64,000 nucleotides of DNA from Brucella tritici (GCF_008932295.1 NZ_WBWA01000015.1:59302-123301); one strand, 5' to 3'; positions 45,490 through 55,218 are shown, numbered from the stretch's first letter. Made by a program: numbers and translations. The notes: generated by a model not told the origin, from the letters alone.

Positions 45490-46011
45490 ATGCAGCCGCT
45501 ATTGATTGCTTCAGCAATGATGCTTCTGACAGTTCCAGCCGTTGCGGCGGATGTGAGTGTCAAACTCTACGAAGCTCTGCCGACGGGGCAGGGGAAAGAA
45601 ATCGGCACCGTCAAGATCTCGCAGACTGCTGACGGATTGCAATTCAAACCCGATTTGCATGGTCTTCCTGCCGGTGAGCATGGCTTTCATGTTCACGAGA
45701 AAGGAAGCTGCGCACCGGCTGAGCAGGATGGAAAAACTGTTCCGGCGCAAGCTGCCGGTGGGCATTACGACCCCTCACATTCCAAGCATCATATGGGGCC
45801 GGAAGGCGAGGGGCACCTTGGTGATCTGCCTCTGCTCAAGACAGACGCCGCTGGCAATGTGACGCAAAGCGTCACGGCTCCGCGTCTGAAATCACTGGAT
45901 GAAATCAAAGGTAGAGCTTTGATGGTTCACATGGGGGGCGACAATTACTCCGATGAGCCTAAGCCCCTTGGCGGCGGTGGAGCACGGTTTGCCTGCGGTG
46001 TGATCGAGTAG
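45490..46011 (+). CDS. sodC: Periplasmic Cu/Zn superoxide dismutase
   Basis: A 173-residue exported dismutase, the same length as Brucella SodC. Signal peptide MQPLLIASAMMLLTVPAVAA is followed by the mature domain. The metal motifs are HGFHVHE (copper ligands), GGHYDPSHSKHH (bridging histidine and zinc ligands) and GGGGARFACGVIE at the C-terminus. The ATG at 45490 follows CAGGAGG (an ATG at 45487 gives one more residue). It detoxifies external superoxide, for example from the host. Its copper requirement links it to the preceding oxidase genes; whether they share a transcript is not clear. Confidence 0.97.
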   Translation: MQPLLIASAMMLLTVPAVAADVSVKLYEALPTGQGKEIGTVKISQTADGLQFKPDLHGLPAGEHGFHVHEKGSCAPAEQDGKTVPAQAAGGHYDPSHSKHHMGPEGEGHLGDLPLLKTDAAGNVTQSVTAPRLKSLDEIKGRALMVHMGGDNYSDEPKPLGGGGARFACGVIE

Positions 46012-46025
46012 TCCGGAGCGAAGAC

Positions 46026-47354
46026 CTATCCCCAATTCTCAATGCGGATTTTGGAACCATCGGAGAAGCGCGATATATGAAATGCCGAAGGATCGACAAC
46101 CGGCGTTTCTCCCGTGACCATATCGGCTACAAGCTTACCCGCTCCTGGACCGATCCCGAAGCCGTGTCCTGAAAAACCCGTTGCCACGATCAATCCTTCA
46201 ACGCCCGGAAGGGGTGAAATAACCGGAATGACATCCGGCATCGTATCGATGAGACCTGCCCACTCCTGCGCTATTGTGGCTGATGCGAAAGAAGGGATTG
46301 CCTGCTTCAGTTTCGCAAGCACCTGAGCATTGGCTGCCTTGTGTGGAGCAGGGTCGAGTGTACGGATTTTCTCGAAGATAGAGACCTGATCTGCAGGTCG
46401 AAGCTTCCACTGGAATGCTTCTTCGAAAAAGCGCTCGCCAAATCGGAACCGCAACGAGCGCCATTCGCTCGAAAGCGACGGTATGAAATCGCGAAAAAAC
46501 CGGAAACTGTCGGGTACAATATCGGCGATGGACCCACCAAGGCTCGCGACCGTATAACCGCCATCCAGCCTTTTGCGTAGGGCAAAGTCTGAAAATGCAA
46601 TCGCAGGTTCCACACCTGCATCGAGAGCCGCTGTACGGAAGACGGAAGAACGAACTTTCAACTGCGGCAAGTGGGCATTGAATTCAGAAACAATAAGTCT
46701 GGACCATGCTCCTCCCGCAACCACTACCGCCTCACAGCGCAGGCGGCCCTTTTCAGTCAGAACAGCAGTGACACGGCCATTGGTTGTTTCGATACCGCGC
46801 ACCGCGCAATTTTGTAGAATGACGGCACCGTTTTCTTGGGCTTTTGCAGCGAAAGCCGGAACGGCCTTTTGCGGTTCTGCGCGACCGTCGAGCGGCGTAA
46901 TCATACCGCCTGCGAGATTCCGATTGACGTTTGGTACAAGTGCAGCAGCTTGTTTGGAGTTGAGAAGTTCGGTTTCTATACCGTGTTCGCGGGCAATCTG
47001 GATCCAGTCGGTGTAAAGAGCCATTTGCTCTTCTTTTTCAGCAGTGTAGGCGATTCCGGTAACACGGAAACCTGTTTCGCGCCCAGTACGCTCGTTTATG
47101 CTGTCCCATAGTCGCATGCTCTCGACTATGAGCGGCATTTCGCGGCTGTCACGGCCCGTGCGTCGGCACCAACCCCAGTTGCGGCTGGACTGCTCGCCTG
47201 CGATCTCGCCTTTTTCAAGGAGGGTGACGGGGATGCCTCGCTCGGCCAGAAAGAGAGCCGTGGAAACACCGATGACGCCGCCACCGATGATGGCGATTTT
47301 GGTTTCCTGCGGCAAGCTTTCGGCTGTCGCCACCTTATCCGTGACCGGCCCCAT
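46026..47354 (-). CDS. FAD-dependent oxidoreductase of the D-amino-acid oxidase (DAO) family
   Basis: A 442-residue flavoprotein. The dinucleotide motif GGGVIGVSTALFLAERG is at residues 24-40, with NWGWCRRTGRDSREMP after it, and the C-terminus has VEGLIVATGFSGHGFGIGPG. This is the family of glycine/sarcosine/proline-type oxidases and DadA; the substrate cannot be assigned. The start at 47354 has CAGGAG upstream; the longer frame to a TTG at 47372 is unlikely. It is divergent from the ferric ABC ATPase gene with 210 bases between them. It ends only 14 bases from the convergent sodC stop. Confidence 0.85.
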   Translation of the reverse strand: MGPVTDKVATAESLPQETKIAIIGGGVIGVSTALFLAERGIPVTLLEKGEIAGEQSSRNWGWCRRTGRDSREMPLIVESMRLWDSINERTGRETGFRVTGIAYTAEKEEQMALYTDWIQIAREHGIETELLNSKQAAALVPNVNRNLAGGMITPLDGRAEPQKAVPAFAAKAQENGAVILQNCAVRGIETTNGRVTAVLTEKGRLRCEAVVVAGGAWSRLIVSEFNAHLPQLKVRSSVFRTAALDAGVEPAIAFSDFALRKRLDGGYTVASLGGSIADIVPDSFRFFRDFIPSLSSEWRSLRFRFGERFFEEAFQWKLRPADQVSIFEKIRTLDPAPHKAANAQVLAKLKQAIPSFASATIAQEWAGLIDTMPDVIPVISPLPGVEGLIVATGFSGHGFGIGPGAGKLVADMVTGETPVVDPSAFHISRFSDGSKIRIENWG

Positions 47355-47564
47355 TTCGGTGTTCTCCTGCAATGCGATTGGATGATTTGGGCATGTGGAA
47401 GCAGTGCGAACATGGCGCGCTTTTCGTTCGCGATCAACCAGATAAGCCGCTCTAAAAATACTTAGTTACGATATTCCTGAGATATTCTATCCTGTTTTAG
47501 TAGCTTTCTGGAGAATGTGCCTCTATATCCGCCTGAACTGCAATCTGGACACGCGATCTTGCCT

Positions 47565-48659
47565 ATGGACGCACGCAACCCGTACGATGAAAGACAGGTT
47601 TCCGGTCATTCCGGTCCGGCATTGGCGTTATCCGGTATTAGCCGCCAATTTGGAGCAGCGCTTGCGCTTGACGACGTTTCCCTTGATGTCCAAGCGGGCG
47701 AGATCATTTGTCTGGTTGGCCATTCTGGCTGTGGCAAGACTTCTCTATTGCGCATCATTGCTGGCATTGATGCTCCAGATCGTGGAACACTTGCGATGGG
47801 TGGCAGAACATTTGTCGGCCCGTCGGTCTTCATCGAGCCGGAAAAGCGGAACGTAGGTGTGGTCTTTCAGGATTACGCCCTGTTTCCGCACCTGACGGTC
47901 AAGGAAAATATCCTGTTCGGTTTGCGGAAAATGCCCAGAGGCGAAGCGCGTGCGCGGGCAAAGGAGCTTCTGGAACTGGTGTCGCTGTCGCATATGGCGG
48001 ATCGCTATCCGCACATGCTGTCTGGCGGCGAGCAACAACGTGTCGCTCTTGTCCGTGCCCTTGCTCCGAAACCACATCTGTTGCTGATGGACGAGCCTTT
48101 TTCAAATCTTGATAGAGGTCTGCGTGCCAGAGTTCGTCGCGAAACTGTCGCCTTATTGAGGGAACTCGGTACAACGGCGATTATTGTAACCCACGAGGCT
48201 GAAGAAGCATTGTCGACTGGGGATCGAGTGGTGCTGATGCGCTCTGGAACAATCGTTCAAAGTGGCCCCGCATGTGAACTCCATGACCGGCCTTTGAACC
48301 GTTATGCGGCAGATTTTTTCTGTGACTTCAATATGATACCGGGGAAAGTTGAAGGTGATAAACTAGCCACTCCCTTTGGGATGCTTGCCACGACCAAAAA
48401 GCTTGAGCCAAATGCTGAAGTGTTTGTCTATCTGCGTCCACGCGATTTTACGATCCTGACCCAAGGTGAGGCCGGCGAAGCTTCATTGCGTGGTCATATT
48501 GAATCGCGCACTTTTCTCGGTGAAATCGAAGAACTGGTCGTACAGGTGACAGGCGCAGCTCTGCGTCTGCGGGTGCGTACGGAGCTGCGGCTTCCTGCAA
48601 CAGCTACCGATATTGTTCTGTGCCCACACTGGGACAAGGCGCTTATCTTCCCCAAGTGA
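47565..48659 (+). CDS. Ferric-type ABC importer ATPase (FbpC-like)
   Basis: A 364-residue ATPase. Walker A GHSGCGKTSLLRIIAG, signature LSGGEQQRVALVRA, Walker B LLLMDEPFSNLD and switch histidine THEAEEALS are intact; a C-terminal domain (YLRPRDFTI) follows. It belongs with the downstream binding-protein gene (114 bases away) and the permease, and is unusual in that the ATPase is first in the operon. The frame opens at a GTG at 47517, but the ATG at 47565 gives a sensible N-terminus; the ribosome binding site is weak, so the start is uncertain. Confidence 0.87.
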   Translation: MDARNPYDERQVSGHSGPALALSGISRQFGAALALDDVSLDVQAGEIICLVGHSGCGKTSLLRIIAGIDAPDRGTLAMGGRTFVGPSVFIEPEKRNVGVVFQDYALFPHLTVKENILFGLRKMPRGEARARAKELLELVSLSHMADRYPHMLSGGEQQRVALVRALAPKPHLLLMDEPFSNLDRGLRARVRRETVALLRELGTTAIIVTHEAEEALSTGDRVVLMRSGTIVQSGPACELHDRPLNRYAADFFCDFNMIPGKVEGDKLATPFGMLATTKKLEPNAEVFVYLRPRDFTILTQGEAGEASLRGHIESRTFLGEIEELVVQVTGAALRLRVRTELRLPATATDIVLCPHWDKALIFPK

Positions 48660-48773
48660 TCGAAAATATACGGCATCAGAGTTGTATGGGTAATTGACCG
48701 TCAGCGAGCCCCACCGTATAACTTGATTACTTCGCTCATAATTCAAAATGAAACCGGTCCATCTGGAGGTAGA

Positions 48774-49790
48774 ATGTCCAAGTTTGCGCGTTATGGTCTC
48801 GCTCTCGCCGCAGCAACGTTTTTCGTAGGAGCCGCCCACGCAGATGAAGTGAACATTTACACGACACGCGAGCCGGGCCTTATTCAGCCCTTGCTCGATG
48901 CTTTCAAATCGTCCACGGGAATCACGGTAAATACGGTATTTCTGAAGGATGGCTTGGCGGAGCGCGTGGCCTCAGAGGGGGCGAATTCACCCGCCGACAT
49001 TCTTATGACGGTGGATGCTGGTAATCTGGTTGACCTCGTTGACAAGGGCCTTACCCAGCCTGTCGATTCAAAGGTGCTGAAAGAGGCCGTCCCGGAACAG
49101 CTTCGCGATGCAAAGGATAATTGGTTCGCGCTTTCCATGCGCGCTCGTGTTGTCTATGCGGCCAAGGACCTTGCGATTGACAAGATCACTTACGAAGACC
49201 TCTCCGATCCGAAATGGAAGGGTAAAGTCTGTATTCGTGCAGGTCAGCATCCTTACAATACTGCTCTATTCGCGGACTATATCGCGCATTATGGTGCGGA
49301 AAAGACCGAAGAATGGCTGAAGGGTCTCAAGGACAATCTTGCGCGCAAAGCCGCTGGCGGAGATCGTGACGGAGCTAAGGATATCGTTGGCGGTATTTGC
49401 GATATTGCGGTCGCGAATTCCTATTATGTCGGCCTGATGCGTTCGGGTAAGGGCGGCGACGAGCAGAAGGCATGGGGCGAAGGCATCAAGGTCTTGCTGC
49501 CTACCTTCAAGGATGGCGGAACTCAGGTGAACATCAGTGGGGCGGCCATTGCCAAGAATGCGCCGAACAAGGAAGCAGCAGTCAAGTTGCTTGAATATCT
49601 GGTGTCTGATGAGGCTCAGCAGATCTATGCCAAGGCCAATTTTGAATATCCGGTCAGGCCGGGCGCGCCGCTCGATCCAATCGTGGAGTCGTTCGGTGAG
49701 CTGAAGATCGACAGCGTTCCGTTGTCTGAAATTGTCAGCCATCGCAAGCAGGCTAGCGAATTGGTCGACAAAGTTGGTTTTGATAACTAA
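48774..49790 (+). CDS. Ferric-iron periplasmic binding protein (FbpA-like)
   Basis: A 338-residue exported protein with signal MSKFARYGLALAAATFFVGA, cleaved near HADE. Its mature start is VNIYTTREPGLIQPLLDAF. The tandem tyrosines Y217-Y218 in ANSYYVGLM form the ferric-binding site of the FbpA/FutA class, in contrast to the AfuA-type protein at 24875 which lacks them. So this is the likelier true Fe(III) importer of the two. The ATG at 48774 follows CTGGAGGT. An RNA hairpin follows, then the permease gene. Confidence 0.92.
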   Translation: MSKFARYGLALAAATFFVGAAHADEVNIYTTREPGLIQPLLDAFKSSTGITVNTVFLKDGLAERVASEGANSPADILMTVDAGNLVDLVDKGLTQPVDSKVLKEAVPEQLRDAKDNWFALSMRARVVYAAKDLAIDKITYEDLSDPKWKGKVCIRAGQHPYNTALFADYIAHYGAEKTEEWLKGLKDNLARKAAGGDRDGAKDIVGGICDIAVANSYYVGLMRSGKGGDEQKAWGEGIKVLLPTFKDGGTQVNISGAAIAKNAPNKEAAVKLLEYLVSDEAQQIYAKANFEYPVRPGAPLDPIVESFGELKIDSVPLSEIVSHRKQASELVDKVGFDN

Positions 49791-49813
49791 AAGCCGAATG
49801 AACTAAGCAGTCT

Positions 49814-49842
49814 AACGCCGGTACAAATCATGTGCCGGCGTT
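49814..49842 (+). other. Intercistronic stem-loop between fbpA-like and fbpB-like genes
   Basis: AACGCCGGTACA (49814-49825) pairs with 49831-49842 over a five-base loop, with one T-G wobble. The following bases (TTGTATT) are too weak for a certain terminator. It probably attenuates or stabilises, and it hides an in-frame ATG at 49830. Confidence 0.7.
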
Positions 49843-49859
49843 GTATTATAGAGAGACCA

Positions 49860-51539
49860 ATGGAAGTCTTTGCCGCCATGCGGAAACGAGTTTTGCAACC
49901 TGCAATGGCAGGGCGCAACTGGCTGTGGCTCTCGGCATTGGTCGCAATTCTGGTTGTGCTGCCGGTTTTCGCCCTTGCCATTGAAGCTATTCAGGGCTCG
50001 GCAGGGCTTTGGGGGCATCTGCTAACCACCAATCTGCCAACGGCTTTTCTCGAAACGGTTGTTCTGCTCGTAGGTGTCGGCACTATCGCCGCTGTTATTG
50101 GAACATCGACGGCATGGCTGGTGACGGCTTATGATTTTCGCGGGCGAGGTATACTCGAATGGGCGCTTTTGCTGCCGCTGGCTGTCCCGACCTACATAGT
50201 TGCCTATGCCTATCTCGATATCCTGCATCCTATCGGTCCGGTACAAGGCGCGGTACGCTTCATGCTGGGGTACGAAAGCCCGCGTCAGTTTCGATTGCCT
50301 GATATCCGTTCGATGACCGGGTGCATCATTCTTCTGGGCTTCGTTCTGTACCCCTATGTCTATATTCCTACACGGGCCATGTTTCTCACCCAATCCGCAA
50401 GTCTTATTGAGGCGGCAAGAACTCTGGGAGTCAGCCGCAAGGGTATTTTCTGGCGGGTCGCATTGCCACTTGCCCGCCCTGCTGTGGCGGTAGGTGTCAG
50501 TCTGGCCTTAATGGAAACGTTGAATGACGTGGGGGCCGCTGAATTTTTGGGCGTTCGCACGCTGACCGTTTCGATTTATACCACCTGGATAACGCGCTCG
50601 GATTTGCCGGGGGCTGCCCAATTGGCACTTGCGCTTCTGTTTCTGGTTGTTGCCCTCGTCTCAATTGAGCGTTGGGCGCGCCGTAAGCAGCGGTTTGCTT
50701 CGAATATTCGCCATTCGCGTGGGTTCGAGCCATTAAAAGTGAGAAGAGGCCACGCTGTCTGGCTGTTCAGCCTGTGCTCGCTACCGGTGATTATTGGATT
50801 TGTCTTGCCTGCGACTTATCTCGTTGTGGAAGCCGTAAAACGCATTCGCTTTGCCGGTGTATCTCCACGATTGGTTGGTGAAGCTTTCAATACAGTCGCC
50901 TTGGCCTCAATCGCGACGGCTCTGGTGCTGATATGCGGAATGTCTGTAGCATATGCCGTTCGGCTTTTCCCGGGTCCCATTTCACGCTGGTCTTATCGTC
51001 TATCGACGATGGGATACGCCGCGCCGGGTACCGTAATCGCCATTGGCATTCTGGTGGTCGCGGGTGGCTTTGATAGCCTCTTCAACCAGTTCACATCGCA
51101 TTTCTTCGGGTATTCTGCCGGATTGGTGCTGATCGGAACGGGCGCAGCGGTCATTTATGCCTATGTCGTCCGTTTCCTCGCTATTTCCGCCGGTGGTATT
51201 GATTCAGGGCTGGAGCGAATTCCTTTGTCTCTCGATCATGCGTCACGCACATTGGGACGCGGTGTAACACAGACATTCTATGCAGTTCATTTGCCATTAT
51301 CCAGAACAGCCATCGTGGCGGCGGGCCTGCTCGTATTCGTTGACTGCGTGAAAGAGCTACCCGCAACACTTTTGCTGCGCCCGCTCAACGTCGAAACCTT
51401 TGCAACACATCTTTATGGTGAAGCCGCACGCGGCACTTATGAAGAGGCATCCATAGCAGCACTTGCCATTGTGGTCGTCGGAATTTTGCCCGTGATATTA
51501 CTTGCCCGTGTCGGGAAGCGTGTTGGCAGGCGTACTTGA
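49860..51539 (+). CDS. Ferric-type ABC permease, fused double domain (FbpB-like)
   Basis: A 559-residue inner-membrane protein with twelve hydrophobic helices in two permease halves. Two ATPase-contact loops are IEAARTLGVSRKGIFWRVAL and DHASRTLGRGVTQTFYAVHL, so the single chain forms the channel. It completes the Fbp-type importer. The start at 49860 comes 17 bases after the stem-loop and follows GAGAGA; an ATG at 49878 is an alternative. Confidence 0.9.
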   Translation: MEVFAAMRKRVLQPAMAGRNWLWLSALVAILVVLPVFALAIEAIQGSAGLWGHLLTTNLPTAFLETVVLLVGVGTIAAVIGTSTAWLVTAYDFRGRGILEWALLLPLAVPTYIVAYAYLDILHPIGPVQGAVRFMLGYESPRQFRLPDIRSMTGCIILLGFVLYPYVYIPTRAMFLTQSASLIEAARTLGVSRKGIFWRVALPLARPAVAVGVSLALMETLNDVGAAEFLGVRTLTVSIYTTWITRSDLPGAAQLALALLFLVVALVSIERWARRKQRFASNIRHSRGFEPLKVRRGHAVWLFSLCSLPVIIGFVLPATYLVVEAVKRIRFAGVSPRLVGEAFNTVALASIATALVLICGMSVAYAVRLFPGPISRWSYRLSTMGYAAPGTVIAIGILVVAGGFDSLFNQFTSHFFGYSAGLVLIGTGAAVIYAYVVRFLAISAGGIDSGLERIPLSLDHASRTLGRGVTQTFYAVHLPLSRTAIVAAGLLVFVDCVKELPATLLLRPLNVETFATHLYGEAARGTYEEASIAALAIVVVGILPVILLARVGKRVGRRT

Positions 51540-51700
51540 CCGATTTTTCTGGTATCGGCAGACGTGAACCCCGTATTCCATAATTCAGAGATACTTAAAT
51601 AGTTATTGGTATTCTTAGATCGGGAACAAAGCACAATCTGGATGATACTTGCGGTTGCATTGACGTTGGAACTGCTTTCCGGAACGATGCAGGGGGCGAC

Positions 51701-54061
51701 ATGTTTAAAGTCCTGGAATGCGTGACAATACAGCACGATCAGCCCTTTGTGGTTCTCGCTGCATCCATTTCATTTGCAAGCATGTTTGCATTTTTCCTGT
51801 TGCTTGCCCGCGCGCGGGAGTGCACGGAAAGCCGCCGCGACAACTGGTTGGCGATAAGCGCTTTTGCAGGTGGGCTGGGCGTTTGGGCAACCCATTTTGT
51901 CGCCATGCTTGCCTATAGCGGCACCGTTGCAATCGAGTTTGATTTCACAATCACAGTTCTTTCCGCAGCTATAGCGGTTCTTGGCTTTTGGTTGAGTTTG
52001 CGCCTTCTCAAGGGGCCAACGTTCAAATTCAGCTTGATCGCCGCCGTTTCGGCGACGTTGTCAATTGCAGCGATGCATTTCACGGGTATGAGCGCAATCA
52101 AAGCGGCAGCCGATGTCCACTATGATCTCCCGCCAATCGTCGTGGGTAGCATCGTGTCAATTCTACTTCTGCTCGCGGCTTTCTGGCTGGTGACGAATGC
52201 TTCCGGCTGGATGCGTATTCTGCTTCCTACTGTCGGAGGTATACTGGCAGTCTGTACGCTCCATTTCACAGCAGTCGCGTCTACTGAACTGGTTCCGAAC
52301 CCGAGCCTTCCCGCAGCCGATCCTCTTGGTATCGGACGTCTCTGGCTGATCGGTGCCATTGCCGCTGTGGTTTGTATCGTAGCCTTGACGACGATTATTG
52401 CCGTATTTGTAGACCGTTATATGACGGATCTAAAGGGATTTGCGAACGCCACATTGGACGGACTGGCTGTTATCCGTGACGGCGGAATCGTTGAAATGAA
52501 TGCTCGGTTTTCCGAACTTATGCGGAGAAGCGAAAGGGCGCTTGTTGGTGTCGCGCCGGATACTCTGTTGTTGGCGGCTGACGGGCTCCCGGTCTGTGCG
52601 TCTCGTTTGGAAGCGATTGAGGCGGCACCCCGGTTTCCAAATGATGAGCGTATCTTTGAACTTGCAGTTCACACGATTGAGTATCAAGGGCGTCCTTGTG
52701 AGGTGTTGGCCGTCCGTGACCTTACCGAAAAACGCACAGCCCAGCGTCAAATCGAACATATGGCGCGGCATGATGCACTCACCGATTTGCCCAATCGCAT
52801 GTTCTTCGAGGAGCGTCTTGCGAATGCGGTAGCGCGCCGCAATCGTGAACCGTTTGCTGTGCTGGCGCTTGATCTGGACCGCTTCAAAGCCGTGAACGAT
52901 ATTTTCGGCCATGCCGAAGGCGACCGCGTATTGAAAACGGTCTCCAACATTCTGAAACGTTCTATCAACGGTATAGATACGGCTGCGCGTATCGGCGGTG
53001 ACGAGTTTATTATTCTGCAAGTGGGGGTGCCGCAGCCGAAGGGTGCGCGGAAACTATCCGAGAAGATTCTGGACACCTTCAGGTCGGAACTGAACACTGT
53101 GCTCGATCCGACCGCCGTTGGCGTCAGTATTGGCGTCGCCGTATACCCGAATGACGGCAAGGACTCAGAATCGATCCGACACGCTGCTGATATTGCGCTT
53201 TACCGGGCAAAGACGGAAGGGCGGGGTACGGTTGCATTCTACTCACCTGAAATGGACCGTGAAATAAGCGAGCGTCGCCAGATGGAGGCGGATTTGCGCC
53301 ATGCGATGGTGCGCGGTCAGATTGGTATTGCCTACCAACCCTTGTTTGCGACCGCCGATGGAAGTTGCACCGGTTATGAGGCGCTGGTTCGCTGGAACCA
53401 TCCTGAACGTGGACAGATACCACCGGAAGTCTTCATTCCAATCGCCGAAGAGACAGGAGCAATTGTAGCTTTGGGCGAGTGGGTTCTGCGTGAAGCTTGC
53501 CGCACGGCTGCAGGGTGGGAGAAAAATCTGACTATTGCTGTAAACCTCTCACCCGTGCAGTTCCGCTTGGTTAATCTCCCGGATACGGTTAGTTCGGTTC
53601 TTGCAGAAACCGGCCTTGACCCGACGAGGTTGGAGCTGGAAGTAACAGAATCCGCCTTGATGAAGGATCGGCTCACCACACTTGAACTGTTGCGCCGTAT
53701 GAAGAAACTGGGCGTCCGCATAGTGATGGATGATTTCGGTACCGGCTATTCATCGCTCAGCAATCTTCAAAGCTTTCCGTTCGACAAGATCAAAATCGAC
53801 CGCAGCTTCATCACCAGTATGGAAACCGATGTCAGTGCAAGAGCCATTGTGCGAGCCATTGTTGGGCTAGGCCGAAGCCTCGATCTGCCTGTGGTGGCCG
53901 AGGGTATTGAAACCTTTGACCAGCATCGCATGGTGATCGAAGAGGGCTGCGAACAGGTGCAGGGTTTCCTTTTCGGACGACCGGCCAATGCGCCAGCGTC
54001 GGTAGACCGGTCTTCCCGGCTTCCCAGCAAAAAGGGTGGCGGGCAAGTAAAAGCCACCTAA
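51701..54061 (+). CDS. MHYT-GGDEF-EAL membrane sensor, cyclic di-GMP turnover
   Basis: A 786-residue protein. The N-terminal ~220 residues form seven membrane helices with MHYT-type repeats, partly degenerate (THFVAM, MHFTGM and LHFTAV), a domain thought to sense gases or copper. A short PAS-like stretch precedes the GGDEF domain with an intact GGDEF at residues 432-436. The usual RxxD inhibitory site is replaced by NGID. The EAL domain has E560-A561-L562, ELEVTES, DDFGTGYSSL, KIDRSFI and VAEGIET, so phosphodiesterase activity is likely. Both activities may be retained. No RNA or operon partner is obvious. The start follows GGGGGCGAC. Confidence 0.92.
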   Translation: MFKVLECVTIQHDQPFVVLAASISFASMFAFFLLLARARECTESRRDNWLAISAFAGGLGVWATHFVAMLAYSGTVAIEFDFTITVLSAAIAVLGFWLSLRLLKGPTFKFSLIAAVSATLSIAAMHFTGMSAIKAAADVHYDLPPIVVGSIVSILLLLAAFWLVTNASGWMRILLPTVGGILAVCTLHFTAVASTELVPNPSLPAADPLGIGRLWLIGAIAAVVCIVALTTIIAVFVDRYMTDLKGFANATLDGLAVIRDGGIVEMNARFSELMRRSERALVGVAPDTLLLAADGLPVCASRLEAIEAAPRFPNDERIFELAVHTIEYQGRPCEVLAVRDLTEKRTAQRQIEHMARHDALTDLPNRMFFEERLANAVARRNREPFAVLALDLDRFKAVNDIFGHAEGDRVLKTVSNILKRSINGIDTAARIGGDEFIILQVGVPQPKGARKLSEKILDTFRSELNTVLDPTAVGVSIGVAVYPNDGKDSESIRHAADIALYRAKTEGRGTVAFYSPEMDREISERRQMEADLRHAMVRGQIGIAYQPLFATADGSCTGYEALVRWNHPERGQIPPEVFIPIAEETGAIVALGEWVLREACRTAAGWEKNLTIAVNLSPVQFRLVNLPDTVSSVLAETGLDPTRLELEVTESALMKDRLTTLELLRRMKKLGVRIVMDDFGTGYSSLSNLQSFPFDKIKIDRSFITSMETDVSARAIVRAIVGLGRSLDLPVVAEGIETFDQHRMVIEEGCEQVQGFLFGRPANAPASVDRSSRLPSKKGGGQVKAT

Positions 54062-54087
54062 TCAACTGCAAGCTTGTGAATAACTGT

Positions 54088-54111
54088 AGGGTCTCGGTGT
54101 TTCCGGACCCT
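54088..54111 (+). terminator. Weak terminator-like hairpin after the GGDEF-EAL gene
   Basis: AGGGTC (54088-54093) pairs with GACCCT (54106-54111), with CGG/CCG inside, followed by CTTTG; the T run is poor. The remaining 54112-54447 shows no gene I can support. Confidence 0.5.
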
Positions 54112-54447
54112 CTTTGCTGTGCCGAATTGTTACAAAGCTGTTATCTGATGCGATTGTGAATGAAATATTGCAGCGATATTTCCTGAGGGTGGAACCGCAA
54201 TTTTCTCAATCAGTGTAAGGGGTTGCACCGCATCGGGTACGGCGGAACACCGCAAATAACCTAGCGTTTTCAACACGATATTTCGCGTGATCGCAATAAT
54301 AAGTGAATTTATCTGATGGAGCTTTCCATGCTTGTAACACGTTGCGGCCACAAAGCGAAAGCTGAATAGGACGAACAGTAACAGTACTTGGGATCGTAAA
54401 GACAAATCCTCTAATGGATTCCCTCGATACGCATCTTGGTTAAGTGG

Positions 54448-54804
54448 ATGATGGAAACGATGCTTACTTCGCAACAATGGCTTCCGGTCGAGTTGCTCAA
54501 TATCGGTCTGGCCGCTGCCCTTTTCTTTGCCTGCCTTGTTCACTCGCTGTGGAAGGCCGTCTTTGATGAGCTCAACCCGGTATTCTGGCGCCGTACCGCG
54601 GCTCTGCTCTGGGCGGGTATCTTTATTGTCGCACTGAGTGGTGGGATCGAAAGCTTCAACTGGCCGCAGGCTATTGGCTGGCTTCTCGTTCTTGGCGGCG
54701 TGGTTGCGACTGTCACGCGTACCGGTATGAGCTATTATCGCCAATATTGCGCCCATACATCACGCGGTGTCCATTCGGGCCGCACCCGATTGTCGGGACG
54801 GTGA
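54448..54804 (+). CDS. Small membrane protein of unknown function
   Basis: No family is recognised. The product of 118 residues (from the ATG at 54448; 54451 and 54460 are also in frame) has three hydrophobic segments, about residues 16-36 (LPVELLNIGLAAALFFACLV), 50-66 and 74-92, and ends with a basic tail (HTSRGVHSGRTRLSGR). The ribosome binding site is weak. It is followed convergently by the DUF442-type gene. Codon use and hydrophobic pattern look genuine; an RNA-only role for this stretch cannot be excluded. Confidence 0.55.
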   Translation: MMETMLTSQQWLPVELLNIGLAAALFFACLVHSLWKAVFDELNPVFWRRTAALLWAGIFIVALSGGIESFNWPQAIGWLLVLGGVVATVTRTGMSYYRQYCAHTSRGVHSGRTRLSGR

Positions 54805-54873
54805 TCGTCATGTTTGCAAAGACTGTAGAAATGCCTTTGCGACTTCACCGCCCTCATAGTTTGCGCTCGTTTT

Positions 54874-55218
54874 TTATCCGCGCCTTTGCTGCTGTACGAT
54901 CCCGTAAATATTCGTAGAGCGAGCACCTGATCGGCAGTAGCCAAGAATGGGGCCTTCGGCTTCATCCAGCGCTGCCGCCATTGCATCCACATCTTCCTGC
55001 GTCAACTGCCCGCCAACGACGGGAATGTAATAGGTTGCAAGTCCGGCTTTCTCTGCCACACGTGCAATCTCGTTGAACTCGGGCTGCTCAGGGCCACCTT
55101 CGCCATCGGGCCGATTGCAGATGATCGTGCGAAATCCCTCCGAAGCAATATCGCGTACATCGTCGGGTTCGATCTGGCCCGAAACGGAATAATTGTCGTC
55201 TACTTGGCGAATGTCCAT
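54874..55218 (-). CDS. TIGR01244/DUF442 beta-lactamase-hydrolase-like (BLH) phosphatase family protein
   Basis: A 114-residue dual-specificity-phosphatase-fold protein. The signature Cx5R motif is intact (YCRSGARS, near residues 91-98), and DDVRDIASEGFRTIICNRPDGE at about 18-40 is typical of the TIGR01244 family. In sulphide metabolism this domain is fused to or next to persulphide dioxygenase and a BigR-type regulator; neither is adjacent here. It may be a rhodanese-like or phosphatase enzyme of unknown substrate. It is divergent from fdhD across 119 bases. Confidence 0.85.
   Translation of the reverse strand: MDIRQVDDNYSVSGQIEPDDVRDIASEGFRTIICNRPDGEGGPEQPEFNEIARVAEKAGLATYYIPVVGGQLTQEDVDAMAAALDEAEGPILGYCRSGARSTNIYGIVQQQRRG

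Noticed and set aside
54130..54756. Minus-strand frame of 208 codons opposite the small membrane protein
   Set aside because: Composition of an antisense frame and no recognisable domain; the plus-strand gene with three hydrophobic helices is more credible.
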